Source: Sipunculus nudus (lineage: Eukaryota; Annelida; Sipuncula; Golfingiida; Sipunculidae). From it: a stretch of 64,000 bases of DNA. Of the stretch, positions 27,701-37,734 are shown piece after piece; positions within the stretch are counted from its first letter, which is position 1; the number at the start of each line of letters is the position of its first letter. The stretch is from positions 13,758,882 through 13,822,881 of the forward strand of contig CM049317.1 in the NCBI GenBank assembly GCA_026874595.1, written 5' to 3'. Below the pieces are notes generated by a model. It saw nothing but the letters and a program-made list of their open reading frames with translations, was not told where the DNA came from and ran no database searches. The translations under genes were made by a program, and so were the position numbers.

Positions 27701-29987
27701 TTATCTTGCTTTCACACCTTATAATTACCCCAATTTTGCCACTTTACAGTACTGTGAGCATAATAAGTAAGAAAAATGAACAAATTTCTTTCAAATAATG
27801 CATATACATTGATATAGGTTATGGGATTAGGTATATTTAAATTGGAAATCCGAATCATGGCCTCCTATGAGAGTGGCCTTGACCTTTAATATTCCCATAT
27901 TTGGTGAAAAATATTGTTTCTCAAGTTGATAGATGGAAGAAACCATGGTCACTTGCTTAGTATCAGTATATCTATGCTGCTGAAGATGGGGGGCCTTTTC
28001 TTAAAGGGGGGGGGGATTGTCTGGGGATAATGGTCTAGTTTTTACATGTCATTTTATTTTGTAAAGCATATCATGATGGTTTAATATTGAGTCAGTTGTT
28101 TTCATGGAGAAAAACACACAGACAATAATCATTATGTTCTACTTTTCTTATTGCAGAAAAAATTGACCAACGAAAAATACAAAGTCAGAGCCAAGACCTG
28201 CCTAAACATTTGTGTGCCATTGAAGATTTTTGCGATAGATTTGATAAAGCCGTACGCAACACCATGGTCCCGGTAAGAAACCACGTCACAGACCTACAGT
28301 GTCTGTCAGAGAGTGTTTATGTTGTGTAAATTCTCATCAACAAGCAAAACAGGATGGAAAAGGACATGTTAACACTCCTTGCATCAACTCCATTGTATTA
28401 GGCACATGGCACCACCTTTCAGCTTCTATTTTAACTTATGTTTTGCCTGAATATCTGTTTAACTTTTGTTGGCTGACATTTTGTGTCCATAAAATTAGTA
28501 CCAAATAACAAGCCCCTGCACATTGGATGTCCAACTGCATCTGTCCTGGTGGTCATGTAGTGGATGTCATATTGGTTTTATCAGGTTTATCTCCCTGAAA
28601 ATTACTCTGTATTGAGAAATAGAAAGGGAAACTCCTGCCAAATTAATTAATTAATTATGGAAATGATGGCTAATTAGTAATTAATTGTTGTTGACATATG
28701 TTTTATATTAATTATAGTTTTAGATTTGATTATTAATTGTTTTAGAGATGATTTTAGATATATGGAAGCACAATCAGTTTCACATAAAATTTAATATACT
28801 GTACCTGAGTAACTGCACAGAAATTTCACATTTAAAAGACTTGTAAACTTAAAAAAAAAACCCTTCCATGTGGCATAAAATATGCTTTGAAGCAAAGTTT
28901 ATAAGAATATAAGATATGATTTAATAAGTGTAGAAGTTCTACTTTAAAATGTTACTTCTGGTATTAAACTCCATTAAATTCTCCCTGTGAGGTATTTTAA
29001 GTATTTTCTGTGCAATGATGGAATTATAATGTTTATTTACATTATCTTATTAACTGTTACCACAGACTCCTCCAAACCAGGTACCACAGAGCCATTACGG
29101 TGCTGTAGCTGGAGCAACGATACCCATACCACAGATGACAGGGTCAGCACCTAACCGTAACCCAGTGGCTCCCCCTACCCCTAAGAAGAGGAGAGGGGAA
29201 CTAATGCCCGACTTCTCATCTCCACTTAAAGGGGGCAGCGACAGTTCGTGTCCAGGAACACCCAGCAGTACCAAGGGTGAAGGCAAGGGCAAGAAACATC
29301 CGGTGCTTCCCAAAGAGGTCAGTCACATGATCAGGTCACATGATTAAGTCACATGATCAGGTCACATGATCAGTTTGATATTTGGTCAGAGGTCATTACT
29401 TCATGAATAACACATGAGGGAGCTCCAGTTGGCTTTTTGTGATTGGAAAGCATGAAGTGCTGCTTGAAAAGTTATATAATGGGTGTAAAAAAGTTATAAT
29501 TGTGTTGTTATTATTCTGTTTAGTGAAAATTTCACTTTCAAAATATTTTAAATCCATAATTACAGCTCTTCCCATTGTTATGACCACATATATATATATA
29601 TATATATTCCTGATACAACTTAGGTTATTGTTATATGTCTCCCATAGGAACATACTATATATTGTATTAATAATTCTTTAAACATTTTAGATAAAAAAAT
29701 TGAAACTCTGTTTAACATTTTCTTGTTTTACAATATATTATGTAAATACTTTGACTGACAAATTTTGTTTTGATTACTTTCAGGCTGTGTCTATCATGTT
29801 GGAATGGTTAAAGGAACACAAGGACAATCCGTACCCAAACGATAACGAAAAACAAATGCTCATACAGAAGACCAAGCTTACCATAAACCAAATCAATTAC
29901 TGGTTCACTAATGCTCGCAGACGCATCCTTCCTAAGTGGGCGTTACAACAATACATGGAACAGCAAGGTTACCCAGAGCACACGTGA
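21771..29987 (+). CDS. Divergent MEIS/PKNOX-class TALE homeodomain protein, six coding exons
   Basis: Exons are 21771-21905, 23669-26565, 26870-26982, 28157-28272, 29066-29317 and 29784-29987. All junctions are GT-AG and the phases agree, giving 3,717 nt and 1,238 residues. Residues about 82-150 are acidic and hydrophobic, like an activation region. Two SUMO-type sites follow (IKAE 207-210, VKQE 234-237). Residues about 600-975 are rich in Gln, Met, Pro, Asn and Gly and look disordered. Residues 976-1087 match the MEIS/PKNOX N-domain: HPLFPLL at 976, then [12 protein letters not shown] and EDFCDRF, which align with the family's second half. That half normally binds PBC partners. KKRR at 1127-1130 is a likely nuclear signal. 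The homeodomain runs from about 1161 to 1223 with the three-residue loop (NPYP) and WFTNARRR. It is probably a nuclear DNA-binding regulator. MEIS and PKNOX proteins are usually about 400-500 residues, so the N-terminal extension is exceptional. TGIF-like features (LPKE, RRRILP) leave the subfamily open. The start is the first ATG after the acceptor. Confidence 0.9.
21906..23290. repeat. 73-bp tandem satellite, about 19 copies, starting at the exon 1 donor
   Basis: The unit begins (G)TAAGTTCTTCACACTG, continues through TCAGAGTGGTAAAGTTAAC, and ends near AATCCCATGTGA. Unit starts at 21908, 21981 and 22054 give an exact 73-bp period, which continues to about 23290. The copies are highly similar, so the array is young. 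The first copy coincides with the real 5' splice site. Of 19 junctions, 10 read GTAAGT, 7 GCAAGT and 2 CTAAGT. Confidence 0.97.
21906..23668 (+). other. TALE gene intron 1
   Basis: The donor is GTAAGT directly after exon 1, and the acceptor is TATTACAG ending at 23668. The first 1.38 kb is a 73-bp tandem array listed separately. The remaining 380 bp is AT-rich and shows no coding signal. Confidence 0.8.
26459..28272 (+). other. MEIS/PKNOX-type N-terminal domain, split over three exons
   Basis: The domain begins near the end of the long exon 2 ([11 protein letters not shown]), passes through exon 3 (26870-26982) and ends in exon 4 (28157-28272) at [16 protein letters not shown] and the DxFCxRY-like motif (here EDFCDRF) are the family's most conserved blocks. 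Between them, an amphipathic run ([19 protein letters not shown]) matches the long helix. The expected Phe-Glu-Lys-Cys-Glu stretch after the first block is not conserved. Any PBC-binding surface may therefore be altered. The assignment rests on motif comparison by eye. Confidence 0.7.
26983..28156 (+). other. TALE gene intron 3
   Basis: The donor is GTAAGG and the acceptor TTATTGCAG, and the intron splits a Glu codon in phase 1. It holds a short CA run near 27478 and a poly-G tract near 28005. No gene is seen in it. Intron 2 (26566-26869) and intron 4 (28273-29065) are likewise AT-rich and empty. Confidence 0.8.
29285..29970 (+). other. TALE homeodomain, split by intron 5
   Basis: The N-terminal arm and the start of helix 1 (KHPVLPKE) are in exon 5 and the rest is in exon 6 (29784 on). 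NPYPND marks the three-residue loop extension, and the recognition helix reads [11 protein letters not shown]. Homeodomain Asn51 is residue 1214 and Arg53 is kept. Residue 50 is Thr (1213), where MEIS, PKNOX and TGIF have Ile. The protein ends only about 15 residues after the domain. Confidence 0.9.
29318..29783 (+). other. TALE gene intron 5, beginning with a 13-bp repeat and holding a TA microsatellite
   Basis: The donor is GTCAGT after the Glu codon at 29315-29317, and the acceptor is TACTTTCAG ending at 29783. Bases 29318-29372 hold four copies of a 13-bp unit of type CAGGTCACATGAT. A (TA)n run lies near 29588-29607. ORFs in this intron are AT-rich chance frames. Confidence 0.85.
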
Positions 29988-31219
29988 CCAGTGGTAGCAT
30001 CAGAAAAGTCTCTGTTACTCAACAAAGTGGTGGTTTGAAGTCTTCAGTTGATTAGTGATGGGGTAGTTTGAAAAGTTTTTCACTGGAAATGTTGAAAGGA
30101 TCTGGGACAGACAAAGCTGTTGTTTTCACCTTTTTTTCAGTCTGAGGAAAATGTTAGTGTCTTTTATCACATGGTAGAATATTATTTTCTGTGAATTAGG
30201 ATCTCAGTTACTATACAGCAGCTCTGGCACTGCAGTAAAATATTTTAAGTTTTAAATCCAGTGAAGCGTGGTCACTTTTATATTTCATCACTTAATCTAC
30301 AAAGAGGGATGTGCAAGTCTGTGGGGATAGTGTTACAGAGTTAAAAATATTCAAGACAACTTGTAAATTGACACAGGAATAACATTTTTGCATGTCAGCA
30401 GATAGGTAACATTGTAGTTTTATAAAGAATTTGACAGTGCCTGATATTGGCAGTTATCTCAAATATTTCATCACAGTATCTGCTTTTTGTACCAGCTTTA
30501 TTTTGCAGGGGGGGTTGCATTTGGAAAGAAAATACTTAGTAAGGATTTGTACATTTCATCCATTTTATCCATATGCTAAAAATTGATACAGAGTCCCAAC
30601 TTCTGCTGTTACTAAGAAGAAAATAATTTTATATGCATGTTCTGGTGCAGTCTCATCGGATCTCATGGAGGTCTCTCTTATCTTCATCACCTGATACAGA
30701 TAGATGTAATTTTATTTTATTAATCTCCACATTAATTATTTCAACAAATGGGTTTAAAAAACTTTTTTACCTTGTTAGATCAGTATTATAACTTCTGTGT
30801 TATACGCAAACTGACATTAGATACTTAAAATGGGGTAAAACTTGCACTTGTGTCTGTAACAGTGATGTCATATGTTGTGTTATCATATCTTTATATTGAG
30901 ATGGATAATTGTGATGTCTTAAGGTTACTGTATGACATGAGCAAAGTTTTAAAAAAAAATAAGTTTACTATGCAAAGTGGCATTTAGTGTACTGGTACTT
31001 AACAGATAACATATCAAGGAGACTTTTTCACAATAATACAGATTGAAGGCAGATTAGTAAGATATATATTTTTCACAAAAGATGTATTTTATTAAATGAC
31101 TAGAGTCCTTTATCAAAGGGGAAATTCATATATGAAGAGATTTTACACATTTAGGAATTCAATCACAGTTTATCATAAATTTTCCAATACACCTGGGCAT
31201 TTCAGAGATTGTTGACAGC
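29988..31219 (+). other. Probable 3' UTR and downstream flank of the TALE gene
   Basis: AT-rich sequence without coding signal follows the TGA at 29985-29987. No AATAAA is seen in the first 1.4 kb. Candidates appear at 31451-31456, inside a repeat, at 31863-31868, and much later at 34964-34969. The true 3' end cannot be fixed from sequence alone. Confidence 0.4.
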
Positions 31220-31715
31220 TTTTTTTATATGCCCGTGATATGATGGTGGTATTATGGGGTACCCACCGTCTGCCCATCGGTTAACTTTCCGGGGCTTAGA
31301 TGGATTTTCACAAAAACTCACCATATCTTCTAACCAACAGATTATCTTGCCCGAGTATGATTATGGGCAACATCCCAGCATATTTAATAAGGTCACGGGT
31401 CACTAGGCAACTTTGTGGTGATTTTGATGAAACTCAGCAGAACGTTAATCAATAAAATATCTCACCTAAGTTCAATTTTTTCAGCAAAATCCATGTACAT
31501 TTAATGAGGTCAGAGGTTAACGCACTTTGGAGGCACCTTGGTGACTTACCAAAATATCTATGGATTTTCATGAAACTCATCATACATATTTACCAAAAGA
31601 GTTTCTCACCTGAATTACCTTCTCCTCAAAATTCATGCATATTTAATGAGGTCAGAGGTCACCAGACACACGACGAGGGTATTATGCATGTTTGCGGTGC
31701 TCTTGTTTTATAATG
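31220..31715. repeat. Dispersed repeat with three internal 120-140 bp subrepeats
   Basis: A module centred on CATATTTAATGAGGTCAGAGG recurs near 31379, 31498 and 31639. Each is accompanied by a 'TTCATGAAACTCA'-like segment. The block opens with TATGCCCGTGATATGATGG and ends near GGTGCTCTTGTTTTA. I take it for a non-autonomous transposon remnant. The included ORF at 31504 is not a gene. Confidence 0.6.
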
Positions 31716-34700
31716 TCTAAATATGTGTATCTTACATTAATCAAACTACTTGGTGCACTGAAATAACTTCAGCATGGTCACAGGTCTGATTAGTTTAAAT
31801 TTGTGATTTTAGATAGTCATTTAGTTTGGTCATGAAAATATTGAAATTTTTTTATGTTATTAAATAAAAGAGTAATATTATTTCACTAAAAACATTTACA
31901 GCAGTATTCAGAGCAGTATCACTTAGGTACATTCACAAAGTAACCCGGTTTCTATTTTAATTTGTGTTTCAGTATTAATTTAATTATTTATTTAATTGTA
32001 TTATGAGATTAGATACGGTCTTCCATAGTATGAACCTAACTATGATTTTCTGAACAGTAATTTTTACAATGCTGAACTGATATCACTGTAATCATTAGGT
32101 TTTGATATTGGGCTTATATTGATACATGCTTGATATAGTTGACATTGATATATTTTTCTTCCTTGAATGTAAATGCAGCCATCCAATCAAATGACCACTC
32201 ACCCAAAGCACTTAATAGCTATAGCTGAGTAGTGGTAGAAGAAATGGCCTCATTTTTTATTAAACAAAAATAATAACATAATTATAACTTAAGAGGTAGG
32301 ATATAGCAGTAACATATTTCATACTCCTCAAATTTAAATTAAAAATTTGAATTATTGAAAAAAAACATGGTCAGAAGATTGGTTTGACTTCAGAAAGAAA
32401 ATATTGTTAACATTATGTGACTGTTATCATAAATTAAAATTTTGATGTATTATAATGTATATTGTATGCTACAAGCTTAAGCCATGACTTCATGTAGGAG
32501 GTAATATTGACCCTGGATGGCAGCAGTTTAGGCTTAAGCAAAGAATTTCTGCCGGTCCTAAATGGCCTGTATTGAAACTTGGCTCCATTGTAAACTGTAT
32601 GTCTTGCATAAATGCCAGGCAGAATACTTTTTGCCATGACAAAATTGGTAAGGATAAATGAAGTGAGGAGGAAGGGGGGGGGGAGACTCATTTTAAGTTT
32701 GTGGCGTAATAGAGTGTACACCTTGTATAGCAACAAAGAGTTAATGTCAGTAGCAGATCAAAGCTTTGGGGAAAGGTTTCCACTGAGGGCTCATACCCTT
32801 ATACAAAGGCTATTTCCTCCCTAAATGTAGAGCAGTACTGGAACCATTGTTGCATACATGTCATATGTCCTGAGGACAATAGTTTTGGGTTATATTAGTG
32901 AAACTATGAAACAATTTACAAACCTGGATAAGGCAGTCCTGATACTTCAAAATCAACATTTAAAATATCAAATGCTTTTTTTCATCATTTGCAAGATCTC
33001 CCTTCTGTTGCCATGGAAACCCTGCTTGGCTGCCATAGCCTGTGATTGTTGCTGAGGGAGAGTATCGAATATGCAGAAATATTTAAATTTTAAGTATTAA
33101 TATATAATAAACATATCTTGAGCTGAACCAAATTAGAGATGGTAAATTTTAAGCATATATTGTTCAACATATCATAATTGTTATCTATGCAAATTGGCAT
33201 GAAACTCTCATGCCTAGGATTTGAATATAGATTAGGAATATGTTCTGAGTTAAACATAGGTGCCTTGATACATGCACATGCATATCAAACTAGTTTATGC
33301 ATATGTATATCAACCCGGTTCATTAATTTGCATATCAGCTCACTTCATGCATATGTGCAATGCACATTCATATCAGGTTTTGTTTGGCATGGTTGTTTAG
33401 ATCATTATATAATACAGTGTTAACTACTGATAATCCAGGATTATTTTTTAAGTTATTGCATGCATTGTTCTTTTGTGTACACTGTTCATAATATACAGCT
33501 TTAGAGATGTACTTCCAAATCAGTATTAGCAAGTCCACAGATGTTATGTGTTGAAAAAGTGTCATGTGAAAAAGTATAGCTTAAAAATATTTCCAAAACA
33601 CTGATATTTTTATGAAGATGTTTTAGCTTAGATAATACATATTACATGCTGAATAGTTTTAAATCCTGTTGAGGCTGGATGTTATTTGGTCTCAGGTTAC
33701 AAACTATAGTGAAAAAATTGAATATTTCTAAAATGGATGTATTTTTATGGAGATTTGAACTGTTCACAGACTAAGATTTTGCTCTCATATTGCAAAGAAA
33801 GTTCATTTTAATGAGTGATTTAAGAAAAAATAACTTATTTACCCAATTGAAGGTTACAATCAAAACAGCTAAATGTGAAAATTTATGAAAAACACTAAAT
33901 TCTGTAGTGGAATGGATAGAAATATTTAAGGGAAATGTTGGGAATAGCAGTAATTTTTTTTTAACTTTTAGAAAAAAAAACTGTCCTTTCTATAGTGTTA
34001 CCTGTCATTGTTTTTAAGATTAATATTAAGCAAATTTATAACTTGTTGGGTTATTTCAGTCTACAGGTATATCCAGAAAACTGCAAAGCCCACATTGGCC
34101 TTATATTTGCATATCAGTGTGAAATATCAGCTTATTTGTCATTTTCTGTTGTATTATGTGTATCTGAGATTATTTTAAGTTTTCATCCTCTTTCACAGAA
34201 AATTTAGTTTATAATTTTGGGAAAGGATTTAATCGGCATTTATTGCTGATCAGCTGGGGGTACACTTTGAAGGGTAAGAGAGACTTCAGCATGCGGGATA
34301 AACAACCCAGGATCTCATGTTTATTGTGTAAATTATGTATTGTTTTATAGTGTATAGCCCTGTAGTATAGCTCATTAATTTATTTTGGTTTGTGTTGTTG
34401 TGTGCTATGATGGAGTGTTTAAGTTAACCCTTTGTCACATGATCAGATGTTCAGTGTGACACGTTTATTTCATATCAATTTTGTTTCATTTCAGGATCTA
34501 AGAATATGTATATTCATTCTTAATCATGTTTTCTGACCATATCCAACATAAATATGAACTAGTATTTGAAGTACAATTTTAAGAAAATGCAAACCTGTGT
34601 CATCAATGGATAAAATAAAATTAATATAACTTTTGACTGAATGTGTAATTGGTTTGTGCCCACTTGTGCAGTAAGGTGTTTGATTGGAATATTCACAGTT

Positions 34701-34799
34701 ATGCATTCGCTGCATCACACAAGTGCTCGTTTCAAGTATAAATGGTATGCAAGCACATGTAATATATGTATATAGTCAGCCAATGTATTACTGGCCTCT
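31716..34799. other. No gene seen; AT-rich
   Basis: Chance ORFs only. A cluster of octamer-like GCATAT motifs lies at 33269-33376, and a poly-G run near 32676. Confidence 0.45.
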
Positions 34800-34814
34800 A
34801 CCGCCCCCTGGTGG
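34800..34814 (-). promoter_or_regulatory. CTCF-like motif downstream of the TALE gene, full consensus match
   Basis: The minus strand reads CCACCAGGGGGCGGT, which matches all 15 positions of CCASYAGRKGGCRSY. It points back towards the gene, convergent with the 20.7 kb match. Confidence 0.45.
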
Positions 34815-35184
34815 AGACCAGGAAGACTAGCTAGCTAGGTGTCCCTGAGGACCAGCCAGTGTGAGCAAGCCTGTATAATTTGGGATTGTAACACAGCATG
34901 GCAGTTTGTCTTTAGTTTTTAGGACTTTTATACAGATTCAGGAATTGCATATATATTCTGTGCAATAAAACATTTTTTACTGATAGAAGTTTTCCATCAT
35001 TGTCGTTTCAACATGAACGCGTGAATTACACTGCCCATGAGTCTTCAGTTATTACTTCAATGGCTAATGGATTAAAATTTCCATGTGACCATAACTTCAG
35101 GTTGGACGGATGATGTCTTCTTGGGGTTAGAAGTGACGTGTATATATGCCACGGTCCATTTAGGACGAGACACTAGAGTTGCAG

Positions 35185-36110
35185 TTCAACCAGTTCATAA
35201 ACTTTTTAGCCCTCCGCCCATATAGGCTGATTGTGGCTATTGTTATCACCCATGCCGGCCGCCCGTCTGGCCGTTTACTTTTAAATTTGCGAGGGGGATC
35301 TCTCTAAAAGAATTTAAAACTTTGCATTTCTTCAGGTCTAAATCTATAACATCCCAGATAAGTTCAAAGAGGTCGCACAGCGAAAAAAAAAATTTTCTTT
35401 GGAACTACTGAATGGATTCTTATAAAATATGGTGGGCTATAGAGCCGGAATAATCTGTTGCTGCTACAATATTTTATACATTATTTATCGCCTTTTGTCT
35501 TTTATTTTTCTTGTGAGCAGGATATTTAAAAAATATTAAACAGATACGTAAGTTCATCAGGGCAGATGTTAATCAACAACATTTCGTTATAATGCCAAGA
35601 CGGATCATTTGTGCACAAAGTTTTGCTACACAGAGTTTGTTTTTTTTCAGTCATTACCCCACAGTGTTTGTTATCATACAATCGTAACCTTTCTACTTCA
35701 GACAGGACAGGTCCTCGTTAAAATTCCCTGTGTGCAGATCCGAAATTAAGTCAAAATGACCTCTAATCTGCGTGTGACGTACTGGACTTCTCTAAGAGTT
35801 CAACATATTTCGTTCCTGATACACATTAATGTGACAGCACTGCAAACTCATAGGACAAAAACCTTTGGTTTATGCCCGAAAATTACTGTTATAAGAATTA
35901 TGTGCATATTTCTCAGCAATCATATTTTGCCCCCTGAATATCAAGTAATGTTTTTGGCAAAAATCTTTCGTGTATGCCTGAATATTACTTTAATAATAAT
36001 TCCGAGCACATTTCTCAATTAAATTATAATAATTCCGAGCATATTTCTCAATTAAATTAAATTCCAGCATAATGTATGGAATAAACGATATAAATTATAT
36101 ATGACAATCC
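35185..36110. repeat. Degenerate dispersed repeat and short tandem duplication
   Basis: The CCCGCCCATATAGG-type stretch and 'GGCCGCCCGTCTGGCCG' near 35,210-35,275 resemble the opening of other repeats in this window. Near 35,995-36,060, a segment of about 34 bp (AATAATTCCGAGCA plus TTTCTCAATTAAATTA) is duplicated in tandem. No gene is seen. Confidence 0.45.
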
Positions 36111-36368
36111 TTGTCTTTTCCACTTTTGTCATTCGTAGATAGTTCACAGGTGACCATCATGTCCTTCTAACTTTCTTGATACTTGTACCTTTTACACGGA
36201 ACAATGGAAAGAAAAAGCAGACGTAAAAGTGTGACCACAGACTTATAAATGTGATATCCAGACTGACCAAAAGTAAAAATAAACCATCCTCATTCTATCT
36301 GCTCGCAGATTCCGATTGCGGGTGTTCTGGTAAAAAAGAAAATTCAGACGGTGCTGCGCTTGATGCGG

Positions 36369-36444
36369 TGTGACCTCTGGTGGAGAGAAGGTGCATTATC
36401 ATACCCGCGTGTTCTGTCTGATCCCCCTTCCGCCAGAGGTCGCT
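36369..36444. promoter_or_regulatory. Back-to-back pair of CTCF-like motifs
   Basis: CCACCAGAGGTCACA on the minus strand (36369-36383) and CCGCCAGAGGTCGCT on the plus strand (36430-36444) each match 13 of 15 consensus positions. They are divergent, 46 bp apart, in a local CpG-richer patch. They could also be arms of an inverted repeat. Confidence 0.3.
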
Positions 36445-36554
36445 TCTATCCGAAAGTACTCTTGTGAGTCCGAGTCTGTGCAGTGTGCTGTCAGAGGCCC
36501 GGTGTAAATATGACCGAGCGAGCTGCAGCCTAGGGCCTCATAATCCAGAGGGCC

Positions 36555-36955
36555 TCAATCTCCGAAAACGCTAAAACTGTAACTAAAGATAAATTCCGTT
36601 TTTTACCTTCAGGTAAACGCCTAGATACAATATTCTGCAGAACAACTCGTTTTAAAAAATCTCTCGTACCACACAGTATTAAACTTTTTAACTCACAACC
36701 CTCTTAGAAATTTAATGTTTTGAATTATGTGTTTTACCTGCAGAATTATCTGTTTTATCATTTTTACATGCTTAATTTTACATGCATAGTCAATATGTTA
36801 TGTGTGATTTTTATGTATTTATTGTATTATTTTTATGTATTTATCTATCTATTTACTTATTTATTTTTTATGTAATGAATTGCAAGTCAACAACAAATTC
36901 CTGGAACTGAAGGCTAATAAATGTTATCTTATCTTATCTTATCTTATCTTACCAA
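36555..36955 (+). mobile_element. 3' end of a non-LTR retrotransposon (CR1/L2/jockey-like) with (TTATC)n tail
   Basis: From about 36,560 a plus-strand frame ends in RTTRFKKSLVPHSIKLFNS and a stop near 36,705. This resembles the extreme C-terminus of LINE reverse transcriptases (RT-R-NSF-P-AIRLWN type). An AT-rich 3' UTR follows and ends in about five TTATC units (36,928-36,951), a tail type known for such elements. Everything 5' of this is missing, as expected for 5' truncation. Confidence 0.65.
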
Positions 36956-37734
36956 TAATACCATAATTAATTTACCTAATTTGTAATGATAAAACTGGGG
37001 GTGACCCAAGTATAAAAAAGAAAGAGTTCGAAAGAAACTTATCCGTTTTCTTTTATGCAATATAATATTGATATCTTTATCTTATATTGCCGAGAGATAA
37101 GTAGTTTGTTATTACTGATACGCTGGTGACATGACGGATACATAAACCATGGTATAACCTTAGTGATGACATAGTGTAGACGTCCGGTGTAGAATTAGAC
37201 ATCATATTTGGACTGTGTTTGTGCTTCGCTGACGTTTTGTCTCGTTCTTTAGATGTCTCGGTTCAGGTATGTTGTAAACTTTAATACGTGTACAGAGTAG
37301 CCACAGGTTTAACTTATATATTAATAGCTTTTACCCTTATATGTATGGCCTTCTATATACAAGGATTATCTTGTATTCCCTGGTAATGCATGACCTAAAT
37401 AGTTGATATAATCTCACAAGTGTTTGGAAGCCAGTAAACTTGTGTATATGTGTCTGTGTTAACGTATCATACACGGGACCGAAGAAATAGGGTTTGCTTT
37501 TGCTCCTGCACCAATGATCGCACGGGAATATGAAAGGGGGGTGAGTGGATGTAAAGACAGAATCCGTATATACCTTGCAGAAAAAGTTTATGTCTATTGT
37601 ATATTGAGATGGCACAATTGTGGTTATACATATACTATTGACACATTATAAAATCGTGTTCAAGTCAGTTGTTCATGTGATCAAAACAACATTTGTTTAT
37701 ATGTGTAACATATAAATAATTAAAAGGTTGACAC

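Noticed and set aside
31504-31713. 69-codon ORF downstream of the TALE gene
   Set aside because: Lies wholly inside the 120-140 bp subrepeats of a dispersed element.
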